A stretch of DNA of 64,000 nucleotides from Bolinopsis microptera (taxonomy: Eukaryota; Ctenophora; Tentaculata; Lobata; Bolinopsidae). Below are positions 47,678-58,827 of this stretch, one piece after another. The translations under genes and the position numbers were made by a program. The notes under the pieces were generated by a model, which saw nothing but the letters and a program-made list of their open reading frames with translations, had not been told where the DNA came from and ran no database searches. The stretch is taken from assembly GCF_026151205.1 (NCBI RefSeq), contig NC_087081.1:14978340-15042339 (forward strand), written 5' to 3'. Every line of letters begins with the position of its first letter. Position 1 is the first letter of the stretch.

Positions 47678-49819
47678 TTATACTTGTCATGACTATCGTT
47701 GGTCAAAGGGCTCTTGATATGTTTAGCGATGTAAAGATTTTTACTTTTGTGATACATTTTTTTTTATTATTTCAAAATTCAAATAAACTTTACATCAATG
47801 TATTACAGTTATATTCAATAGAAAAGACCACAATATCTCCTGTGAGGCAAAAACATGGAAAAAGAGAGCTAGAAAAATATTCATGAGACTCAACACTACC
47901 AGACTGCAGCTGGAGTGAGAAACATTATGTAAACATCAAAGTAAAATTTATTTCGGCTTTTTTGAATCGGGATATTGCATAACATTTTTGTTGACAAAGT
48001 ATCTCTGTATAAATACCCTTTATCTTCCTTAATCCCGTATTATAGAAGTTTGTTTCGCTCAACGATATCTTTAAGATTTATCCAGCTATAAATCCAACCG
48101 ATAAATTAAATTTTTGCGATTTTTATACAATAAAACAAATTTGTTGACATGATAATTGATTTATATGCACTAACGATCTATTAATAATGTATAATAAAAT
48201 CAAACCGGTCTCCTCTCCAATCTCCATACACCAACTACCAAAGCTAAACTAACAAGCCCGCGACACGATAACATTGAAAATTGCATCAGCAAAACTGCAA
48301 ATTGAATAGATTTAGTAAAACTAAATACATTATTTTTCAATCAAAAATTCATTAACGTTAAAGAATTATTTATCACTTTTGCAAAATAAAATTAACGAAA
48401 AACTTTTTAAAATCAAAAATCAAGCTCGGCTCTTAAACACAGATTAAATTAACGAAAATCTTGTAACCCGTAATAACAGCAATAAAAACTTCATAAACTG
48501 TTTCATATTTTTTAAATATTTTAGTCATCCAGATTCCATATTAATCAAGACACGTCACTATATAATTATAACACGCAATTGCCACACATAACGAGAAAAA
48601 AGGCTTGCGTAAAGTTTAAACCGGACCGAAAAGCTACCACTGAACCTATTCAAATTCGCGTTGGTATTAAATTTTACCCGTACATCAGATACAAAGGGAA
48701 TAAGGTATTAACACCTAACAAGAAGATTACAAAGATAACAACAAATTCCAGCAAGTATAACATTCCGGCAGTATCCAAGTAGCCCGATCCTGCCCGCGGA
48801 CAGGGTCGGGCTACTTGGATACTACCAACATTCCAGCTCGCACAAAACGTACATTTAACTAAGCTGGTGATTAACTAACTTAACCCTGCACTGCAAGTGA
48901 CACTCAAAACGCACATTTCAGGATAATTTTGACTATCTACTCTCTCAAACACAACGAAAAAGATGGTGTTATTTAACTGAGAATCGTGGAAACAATCCAC
49001 TATCCAGTTAGATAAATGTAGAAAAGTTTGCTATTATGACAAGAATACAAATATATGCAATAGATATAAAGGTTGGCAGTTCTGAGGTTCAGTTTTTACT
49101 CAATCAAATCTAATCGGTTAATTAATGCCTAATTTATTACTGGGATTAATAAACATACATATCTGGTAGGTCTATTGACAGATTGGTCAAGTTATCTAGG
49201 TCTATAAGCGAGTGTAAGGATTCCGTCGGAGAAACGTCGCCACTCCTGAAATACAAATTGTGAGACCGGAAGACTACGAGACACAGGCTATTGTGATTCT
49301 GAGGGCAGGGGCAACGCAAGCAGGCTCATAAATATCAAAAAATGTATATAAATTTGCAAAAATAGCCTTCAAAAAGTGCATGACACAGTTTACACAGATA
49401 CATCGAAGTGTAATGTACCAGGGACAACTGTTGCAGTTACGAATTGTTTATAAACACGATTGCGCGCGCGTCCAAGAGCGAGCGAAAATTAACACGCGTA
49501 CGCGCGTGCCTCTTCTGAATATGCATTTATGTCTGCTAACTTAAATGTCGCCGCCGCGTACGTTTACAGTATCATAATATTACACCGTCCGAACTCAGAA
49601 CGGAAACAACTATAATTAACATGGCAAACAGCTCTAAAATCGCAATTCGAGAAAAATTTTGGGAGGGGATTGTTACATACATGTTGAATAAACATTTTAC
49701 CGTTGGTCAATCGGAAATCCGATGTTTTGAACGGATTCACTCCGTACAATTTACAATTAGGCATATTTTAGTTGAAACCACGTTTGATTTATACCAAGGA
49801 AACATTAACGCGTAAAAAC
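47678..49819. other. Intergenic stretch 3' of EFR3
   Basis: 2.1 kb, AT-rich to 49.4 kb, then a short CpG-rich patch (GCGCGCGCG at about 49463, CGCGTACGCGCG at about 49495). Apart from the hairpin at 48771-48822 I see no gene or element. Confidence 0.5.
48771..48822. repeat. 52-nt inverted repeat (22-bp stem, 8-nt loop)
   Basis: GTATCCAAGTAGCCCGATCC... pairs with its downstream complement with one mismatch that would be a G-U pair in RNA. The GC-rich arms contrast with the flanks. It could be a small palindromic element or a structured RNA. Confidence 0.6.
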
Positions 49820-52800
49820 TTACTTGAAAGAGCTGAAAATCTGCTGTTTCAAAGCCGTTATGTGGGACATCTTCTCAGCCGTCCGGGCCACAGAATCTTC
49901 GTAAGATTCCTGAGAGAGTAACCTTTCTTTGGAAGAGTTGTTGGTGGCTAGCGCCATTTGCTGTCTGTGCTGAAGGGCTTGTTTCAGAGTGTCAAACGTT
50001 ATCTCCTCTTGCAAGCTTATCTGAAAATGAGCTTCAAATAGTACAAGTGCTTCAACCACAATTTGTTGAGTGTGATTCGACAGAGAAAAAAAGAGAACTG
50101 TAAGTTTAAGAATACACTTGATCGAGTGAAGGAGGCGCAAGTGTTTTGGCGTGTGGCCGCAAGAAATTTACTTGATTGGTTAAACTCTACTTGCCTGGAT
50201 GATAACATTAGAGAGTAAATATTTTTGGAACGGGTGGAAATTACCTGTACATCCGACACCCTGGCATCCAGCAAGCTGACTCGAAGTGATTTCACCGATT
50301 CTGGTGTCCTTGGTATTGCTGCTCCTGAAGTTAAACATCGGGTTATCTTTAAAATATATTACCAAGAGTGATTATTACAGCCATAACAATGGATTCAGTA
50401 CAGGAAAATTCATCATCCAAGGTCATCATACAGCAAGAATGTGAATTCCTAACATATAATACGCGTTACAAAGAAACAGACCCAAGATCAACCCAAAGAA
50501 AATGTAGCAAGAATGATGCAAAGCTTTTTCGCAGTTTAGCATCTAAACTCTAAGGCAAATATTTCACCCAGAAATGGGACATTTTTTCCAGACATTTAGG
50601 ATAAATTAATACGGTTATAAACATTTTCCCACATAATTCATTCTACGTTGATAAAGTTTGAATAGCTTTTTAGTTGATATGTAAGTTTAACCAGCAAGCA
50701 ATTTGGCCGCCCAGCTATTACAATATTTCTTACCGTCCATAGAATTCTCACTGCTCTCTAGAGGGTTCGTTACTTAATTAAATAGTTTAATAATTTAATA
50801 GTTTAACGTTGAAAACTGATCATCGATGATTAGTTAAGCTATGTCATATATTAATAAAAAACAAATAATTCTCCAATTTTAATTTTTTCCATTTTCCAAA
50901 AATAATGAGGAGTTATTAAGTATTTTGTGCTACTTTTTTACATTGATTTTGTATCCATAATAAAATATATTTGAAGTAAACATTGGCCAGTAAGCAAAGC
51001 TGGTCCCCAATAAAAAAGAAAATAAACTTACTTTTGTAGTGATAAGGATCAGATAGCCTGTCCACGTTCATGCCCTGTTGGTTTAGACATTCAGCCACGA
51101 CGGTAGCATCAAACATAAAAGAGGAAACATTTTCTTCCGCAGTTTCATTATCCAGCTCACTGATTGAGAGGTTACAGTTATATTTTATTTAAAAAATTTA
51201 AGGTTTTGAAGATAAAGTCTGCACTCTGTCTACAAAATTGCAAAAATATGGGCTCGGTTTTTTTGTCTATAAAAAATTTGATAGAAAAAATGAATCGAAT
51301 AATCAGATTATTCGATAGAGCGTATGTAATTATTTACAAAACTGAAGTATACCTGTCTTTGTCGATTGTAGAGAAAGCAACCTGAGGAAGTAAATACGGC
51401 TTATCACTCTGCCTCTTTCGTATTATATTCGTTATGTGCTGATCTAAAGCTTCGTTTCTTGAATACCTACAGGATTATAACGTCGTAAAAGTAAGGTGTA
51501 AGCGATGAAAGTGAAAGTGAAAGTGAGAGTTAAACGTATTATGTTGACAACTGACGGAAGGTCACGTGACACGTTACCCTCCGATCCCCATCAAAACCCA
51601 ACTCCACTGTGAGGTCAACTTTATCAAAAAACACGTTACCGTGAGGCGAAGACGAGGAAAGCAGCGACCAGCCCATGCAAGATGTTGACGTTATTTCTGG
51701 AGCTAGAGCAGGCTTCATCCTGTAGACCAAATGCCATGTGTATCAGCTCTATCAGCACCTGAGAAACATGGCTATAATTATCTGAGAAACATGGGTATTA
51801 ACTCTATCAGCACCTGAGAAACATGGCTATAATTATCTGAGAAACATGTGTATTAACTCTGTCAGCACCTGAGAAACATGGCTATAATTATCTGAGAAAC
51901 ATGGGTATCAGCTCTATCAGCACCTGAGAAACATGGCTATAATTATCTGAGAAACATGTGTATCAGCTCTATCAGCACCTGCTATCAGCAACCTGAGAAA
52001 CATGGCTATAATTATCTGAGAAACATGGGTATCAGCTCTATCAGCACCTGAGAAACATGGCTATAATTATCTGAGAAACATGTGTATCAGCTCTATCAGC
52101 ACCTGAGAAACATGGCTATAATTATCTGAGAAACATGGGTATCAGCTCTATCAGCACCTGAGAAACATGGCTATAATTATCTGAGAAACATGTGTATCAG
52201 CTCTATCAGCACCTGAGAAACATGGCTATAATTATCTGAGAAACATGGGTATTAACTCTATCAGCACCTGAGAAACATGGCTATAATTATCTGAGAAACA
52301 TGGGTATCAGCTCTATCAGCACCTGAGAAACATGGCTATAATTATCTGAGAAACATGGGTATCAGCTCTATCAGCACCTGAGAAACATGGCTATAATTAT
52401 CTGAGAAACATGGGTATCAGCTCTATCAGCACCTGAGAAACACGGCTATAATTATCTGAGAAACATGGGTATTAACTCTGTCAGCATCTGAGAAACATGG
52501 CTATAATTATCTGAGAAACATGTGTATCAGCTCTATCAGCACCTGAGAAACATGGCTATAATTATCTGAGAAACATGGCTATAATTATCTGAGAAACATG
52601 GCTATAATTATCTGAGAAACATGTGTATCAGCTCTATCAGCTCCATGAGATAAAGGCATGACGTTTTGAGTTCGTAAATTACACATGTTTTGAATCGAAG
52701 TAAAACGACATTCAAATACACAGTGAAAGTGAAAGTTAAAAAGTGAAACTTTCACAAGACCCAACCTCATCAACAGGAACCTCAAGACACCAAAGAACTG

Positions 52801-54606
52801 CGGTCCTAAACGTGCACGTGTAGTTATCTAAATCATTATCTTCCTTCAGAATACTCTCGTACAGGTGGAAGTAGACTTCTGGACCGTTCCTTTTGAAAAA
52901 CAGAACATCTTGTTTCTTCTGAGGTCCTGGCAAGGCATTAACTTGATATCATGTTAATTTATAGTCGTGATAAATAGGCTCGTTACACCGTCATTTTTTG
53001 TTAGAGTACAAGTTACATTTAATAAGGTTTATTAAAGTTCAAAGTAAATTATGTCACAAGAAAAATAACTGGTTATAACCAAAACTTAAAAAAAAAACTA
53101 ACCAACAAATATGTTCTCCTCAGGCAGTTCACCAAGAGTAACAGTCGGCACAACCTTCTCGTGATTATTGTGCCGATCCAAAATAGAGTGAAATATCTGC
53201 TGTGTCATTGTCCGGGTCTTGGGCGAATCAGACAAAGACAGTCTCTGAAGAGGCACGAGCAGGGACAGTGGGAACAGGGTAGGTAGTCCGATACTCTTAT
53301 CGTTGTTCACGTTGATGGAGGTAGTTATCTTCATAATGCATTTCAACAGCATGCTCTCAAACTGCGTTTCCTCTTCTGTATCCGTTGTTGAGGGCATGTT
53401 TTGCAGGATAAAAGTGCAGATTTCTATTTTCTGGTACGTTTGTAGACCATGTGAAAAATGTCCTACGCTCTCCACGATTGTGTCCTGAAACTCATCCTCC
53501 TCTTTAATAGTTTCCACATCCACGTTCTTGATGTTGCACGTGTCCACACTCATTTTCAGGTATTTCAAAAGTGATCCAAACATCTCAAGAATTGTAGGTC
53601 CTATACTCTCAGTTGAAGCTATGGAGACAGCAGCTGAAACCACCTCGACTATACTGCATCTTAATTTAGCGCTGGCGTCCTTGTGCTCCTCCAGATGCGC
53701 CAGCAGCTGCGCAATAGCAATGTACGCACTGGACATCTGTATGGAATGCATGATTAAACTCATGCAGTGTATAGGGAATTTGTTGGGAACCCATAACTTT
53801 TGATTGTCAATAAAGTACAGCAGTGGCATCATCAGCGACTTGATCTGCCCGTATGATGCCCGGCTAACTAAATCCTGGAGAACATGCCGTGCCAGCTGAT
53901 CAGGATCAATATCGGAAGTAACGTCCGAATTTTCCCCTTCCCATGGTGACATGGACCTGGATTGGGAGGGCGATGTTACAGAAGAGGTGAAACCCTCGTG
54001 GATGTTGAACAGCAAGGCTCTCATTATCTTCTGTATGTGAACTTCCTCCCAGATATTCACCTGCAGATCGTCTGACACAGTCTTTAGAATAACACCCTGG
54101 AGACCACGCAGTCCTGCTTGGCGCACTGGCCGGATCGTGTCGTTCCTGCCGTTGCTCCAGCACATTGAGCTGAATTTTGAGACGAAGAAATCGTATCTCC
54201 GATGGTAGGAGGGCGTGTCCTCTTGAATGTTCGCAAAGTGGACAAAGCTAGTAGAACCCAAAACTTGCAGACTCGCCTCGGGGGACTCTAGAAGCTTCTG
54301 GACCATTCTCAAGAACGATTCCACGAACAAGTTTATAGAGGCTGAGCGGCAGGCCTGCAGTAGCTGCTCCATCGCCTTCATTGCTATCTTAGCAAAATCA
54401 TACCTCCTGTGATCCACATAGTACTTCAAATACTCAGCCAAATAGTTCCCTATTCTGTCTAATTTCCTAGGATTAGTGAGTGCGTAGTAAGTAAGCTTCT
54501 GCATCTCACCCTTAACAAGACCATCTTGGGGATCCACTGGGAAGATGTTGTCCACATGTCGTTTGTAACGTGGTCTACACTTGACACAACACCAAGCACA
54601 GACCAT
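49820..54606 (-). CDS. EFR3: EFR3 homologue, plasma-membrane anchor of PI4-kinase III alpha (7 exons)
   Basis: Exons, in transcript order: 54606-53103, 52926-52766, 51758-51640, 51466-51382, 51155-51032, 50324-50245 and 50020-49820. They join in frame to 757 residues (vertebrate EFR3 is about 820). Residues 3-10 (CAWCCVKC) form the palmitoylated Cys cluster, then the conserved RPRYKRHVDNIFP, DGLVKGEMQKLTYYAL and EEDTPSYHRRYDFFVSKFS-like block (here QEDTPSYHRRYDFFVSKFS). Armadillo/HEAT-like helices fill the long first exon. Exon 3 gives LIELIHMAFGLQDEA and LVAAFLVFAS; the end is EEITFDTLKQAL. EFR3 recruits PI4KA with TTC7/FAM126 to make plasma-membrane PI4P. Exon 3 begins inside a tandem array. 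Acceptors of exons 2 and 5 have weak pyrimidine tracts, so those two are least sure. Confidence 0.9.
51741..52635. repeat. 55-bp minisatellite overlapping the EFR3 exon 3 acceptor
   Basis: About 16 units. On the transcript strand each has ATGTTTCTCAG, then GTGCTGATAGAGCTGATA, CACATG or CCCATG, a second TTTCTCAG and ATAATTATAGCC. The real exon starts at 51758 with the same GTGCTGATAGAGCTGATA and CACATG, then leaves the repeat. The array fills nearly all of the 1-kb intron 2. Confidence 0.93.
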
Positions 54607-55061
54607 CCTTGTGGGGGTGGAGCTTACATTTTAGGATGTGCTTACTGTGGAGAGAGGGGCTTTAGTGGGTTGGAAGTTAATATTTGGGTTGAAAGTTAAA
54701 ACTTGTGAATTTGGGATCGAGATGATTCATTACTATACTGTTGTAAGTTTACACACAATATTCAGAAGCTCATTAGTTAAGTAACAAAGTAGTAATTGTT
54801 TAATGTTATTTTTATTTTAACGACACCAAGTTTACATGTGAATAATCAAGTAAATTATGTACAACACAATGTAATATATAATATAAAATAATTAGAATAA
54901 ACTTTCTACAATCAGGATTAAGGCACGGTCGATAATTTTTGATAACAAAACTTAAGAGAACTTATAAAAATAATTCAACATAACAAGATAACTTAAATTT
55001 ACAAATGTATTGAAACAATAAATAATCTAAAATCAGCAAAACACCCGCATACAAAAATGTT
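54607..55061. other. EFR3 / kelch-like intergenic spacer
   Basis: 455 bp between the EFR3 start codon and the stop of the upstream kelch-like gene, both minus strand. It must hold the EFR3 promoter and the kelch gene's 3' end. No TATA box or repeat is obvious. Confidence 0.5.
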
Positions 55062-57505
55062 TCAAGTGAGGACAGCAGTACCGGTAGGGATAGGAATGTT
55101 GGGAGTCTCCACCCCGGATAGGCCACTTAGAATCTCATCTAGCTCGCTCAACTCTGGTGGTGCACGCAATGGTAGAGGTGCGCCCGCCCTCCACTTCATA
55201 GCGCGTAAATCTAACACATTCACATCTCGGGACCACACTTCGTCTCCATAAGGGTCAAAACTAGTTGAGCCCCCGATCATGTATACTTCATTGTCAAGGT
55301 ATGCCGTCCTAAAATCGAAATATTTCCCAGGGAGAACTAAAGGATTGCTCCACTTCCCCTCCCGCGGATCGTAACACTCCCACGTGTAATCATAACATAG
55401 TTCCTCCGGACTGAGATTAAAACCCCCGAGTATGAAGAAGCGATCAGGAGAGGTACACACGGACAATTTAGACCTGTTGTTCCAGGGGTTGGGTATTTTA
55501 ACCCACTCGTTAGTCTCAGGGTCCCAACACTCTGAAAACGAACAAGGGTTCAAATCTTCTCCTTTTGTCTTTCCTCCAGCAACATAAACCCGATCCTGGA
55601 GTGCAGCCGCGCCGTGGTGGCGCCGCGCGCACAACATATCGTTCATATACTCCCACTGCCCTCCATCCTCAGTGGAAAGCAACAGAGTGGGAATGCAATA
55701 TGCACCTACAGACCGAGCTAAATTCAGTCCTCCACACGAAAATAATCTACCACGGACAGACCCACAAGAATTGAACATAACCGGGAAAGGCAGATTCCCG
55801 CACTCTTCCCACGTCTGAGATAGCCTATCAAAAGACACAGTCCCATCATACACCTCGTCTTTGTGGGATATATTACCAAACTCCCACTGCCGGTTCCCTA
55901 AAAGATACACAGAATAGCCCTGCGTGGCCATGGCGGTGTCCTGTGCCCACGACCTCGTTACAGTCTCCATGGGCTGCTCCCAGTGCTCATGATCTTTGAA
56001 TACACAAGAACGTTGCAGTTATTGCTCTGTTTGTTACAGTAGGCTGCGTTGTATCTGGAGTCGTACTGTCTTGACAGGGTGTCTCTGGAGTGGGGACAGG
56101 CTACGTTTGAGAAATCAGGACGAGGGTATAAAACTTCTGGAGGGTATGTCTTGTACAAACAAAACACGCAAAATGATTTGTCCATGTAGGTCCGAGGTTT
56201 CAACCTAATCGGGGTAGTGTCACACTTGACGTTGGAAGCGAAGACTCTTCCCTCGTCTATAAGCCGGCAACACTCCGGGAGAGATCTAACAAGAGGATGT
56301 CCCTCTAGTTTATCTAGAACTTTCTCTGATACAGCGTGGAGTCTAACATCCTGTAACAGGCTCTGAAGCAGGATTACTCTGGTTGGTTTAGCGGAGACCC
56401 AGCCCAGAACTGCAGATAAAACCTGTTCCTCGTTCTTCACGTTAAACTCGTCTGATATGACCAGTTTGCGGATTATCTCGTACTTAAGGTCAGTCCAGGT
56501 ATTGGTTTCGATTATGTAGTTCCAGCGGCAGAGTAGGAATTCGAGGATTGCAGTTTTGTGGTGCTGACTGACGATAGTGCTGTAGACTGTGGAGAAGTTA
56601 GCCAGTTCAACGCAGTTCTCAATGTTCAGAGTTGAGAAGATTACGTCTTCGCATTGGTCACGCAGGTTGGAAATTTGGAGGAAATCTGCCAGACAAAATA
56701 CCTGAAAAGGGAATGGTGTAATTGTAAGAAAATACTTTAAATAATCCGCTATTAATGACATTCGATCAACAAAATTTGTTTCGTCGATCTCTTTTATTGA
56801 GCCATAATATCATAATATGTACGTGACAATCTCGTTTACTTAATAATCAACTTATTGAATAACTAATTTAATCAGTTAACATCAAACCTTGTTAAGGAGA
56901 GGGAGAGAGTTTACTTCAACGGATCCTGTGTACACAAACTTAATGACAGACTCAACTGTAACTCTGTCGTAGTTCTTTAGGTCTGTTTCAGTTGGGTGAG
57001 TCCTGTAGGGCTATGTTACACTTTATTTTCTACTTTTACAATACCAGTTACTGGAGTAACTAGTAAGTTATAACTAGTAACTGGTTATTGGTAACCTGTA
57101 ACTAGCTTACCAATAAGTTGACCTGTACCGATCGAACGGAATGGATTTTCAGACGAAGCCGAAATTCATGCCATATATACATTAAAAAGTATTACAGTAT
57201 GTAGTATTATGGCAGTACCAGTGTTTACTTGCAATACCACTGATAAAGTTAGAGAAGATAGAAAAAGCTAACCTGTCAGCTGAAGATGAGAACTGAAGGA
57301 GCGCCCTAAAATACGGCACTCTGGTGAACACGACCAAGCTGTGTGCGGGTATCTGCCCATCCCGGGTCTGTACGGTCAGATCACATAAAGTACCAGCTTG
57401 TTGCAGTTGGTAGAACTGGGTGAAGGTGCCCCGCCAGTCGTACATGATGGGCTCGTGGAGTTTGTAGGCCATGTAGGGTGGTGGGGTGGGGTGTGTTTTA
57501 TTCAT
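55062..57505 (-). CDS. BTB-BACK-kelch (KLHL-type) protein, 3 exons, one apparent frameshift
   Basis: Exons 57505-57273, 57002-56888 and 56701-55062. Exons 1-2 encode a BTB domain (GTLCDLTVQTRDGQIPAHSL, VPYFRALL, VESVIKFVYTGSVEV). Exon 3 gives the BACK domain (CLADFLQISNL, LRDQCEDVIF) and kelch repeats with GG doublets (FSCGG, VYVAGG, FILGG, VYMIGG). Such proteins usually act as Cullin-3 ubiquitin ligase substrate adaptors. In exon 3 the frame breaks at 55995-55997: the upstream frame would end within 13 codons, while the next frame continues the protein as DHEHWEQPMETV. One extra A in the AAA run (transcript strand) would restore about 662 residues. A homopolymer error in the assembly is more likely than pseudogenisation, because both sides are otherwise intact. 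The particular KLHL member is not recognised. Confidence 0.82.
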
Positions 57506-58740
57506 TTCATACCTAGTGCTAATTAGGTAATTAGTTAATTAGTTGATTGACAGTAAGGCTTATTTTTCATTTAGTTCAAGCTCAAATAATAAGACGAGCT
57601 ACGTTAGAATTGAACGATCGCGTCGGTTTTCCCTTTTTTAGTTATAAGAGAACTTATTGATGTAACGATTGCGCGATCAGTAACAACCAATCAAATTCGT
57701 TAATTACTGTCACGTGTAATTTGTAGAACATATAATATGCTCGTTCAATAAACTAGTATGTACTGTAACTCATAATGGATAACTTGACTATTTATTAATT
57801 AATTTTTATTAATTTATTGGTCAATATCAGGAGACTGAAAAGAGAGGCGACTATACTACAGCCGTGAATGACTGGCCATTCTTTATTTCGACCTTTAAAT
57901 ATTTACCGCGATTTTATTCTTTATTCAAAATTTTAGCGCCTAGCAGCCAGCCTATCACGCCTTAGCTATAGTGTGTAAGATATTTATATTACTTTCGATT
58001 TCTTGTATTGTTATGTTAGGATATATAAATGTGCCAGTTTAATTTCATTGACCACCAATGTTTAATGCGACAGGCAATTTGCAGTAATTAGTCAAATTTA
58101 GTTAAATTTAGTTATAAGATTAATATATATTATATGGCTATGCAATAAAACAACTTTTCATGGAAATCTTTATGTCAACAAATCAATCAATTGATGATAA
58201 TGGCAGATAATCTGCTCATAATGAGCAAAAAAGTACACGTCATATTGTATAAAAGATGGTTTTGAGGTTCTGGACACAACATCATAGTATTACAGTAGCA
58301 CTATAACTCTATAATAGTAGTTTACTGTTTAGTACATGCTGTATTATATAGTACTAAACGAGTATAAGAACCTATACGAACCGTTTAAGCTCTTAGTCAA
58401 GTACACTGAAACATTAAGCATTCTCGAGTTACAAATGTTGTCAAAATAGGGAAACTGAGCTAGCTTTAAATGGATCCAATATTAAGTTTTATTCAAAGAA
58501 CTTCCAATTCTAGGAAAACGACGAATGAACGAGTCTAACTACATTATATTAAGGCGTAACAGTACTTGACTGACATGGAGAGGAGATAAAATCCCTAAAT
58601 CCCTCAAATCTACAAATCAAGCCATAAAAAGTAAATACAAACTCTTAATCTACCGCTAAGAGCCATTAATTATGATACAGATAAGATACAAAATACACAC
58701 TCTCTCACTCCACATACCAAATACTGTCCTGTACAACATG
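57506..58740. other. Intergenic spacer, kelch-like / DCTN1
   Basis: About 1.2 kb of AT-rich DNA holding the kelch-like gene's 5' flank and the DCTN1 3' flank. No gene recognised. Confidence 0.5.
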
Positions 58741-58816
58741 CTATACCATGTACATTATGTACCATGTACATTATGTACCATGTACATTATGTACAATGTA
58801 CATTGTACAGTGTACA
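58741..58816. repeat. 16-bp tandem repeat near the DCTN1 stop
   Basis: Three to four copies of ACCATGTACATTATGT followed by the palindrome ACAATGTACATTGT, just 3' of the DCTN1 stop codon, so probably within its 3' UTR. Confidence 0.8.
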
Positions 58817-58827
58817 CTTGCCAAACG

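Noticed and set aside
49621-49815. 64-codon plus-strand frame next to a CpG-rich patch
   Set aside because: Possible small exon, but no homology, splice context or repeat support; left uncalled.
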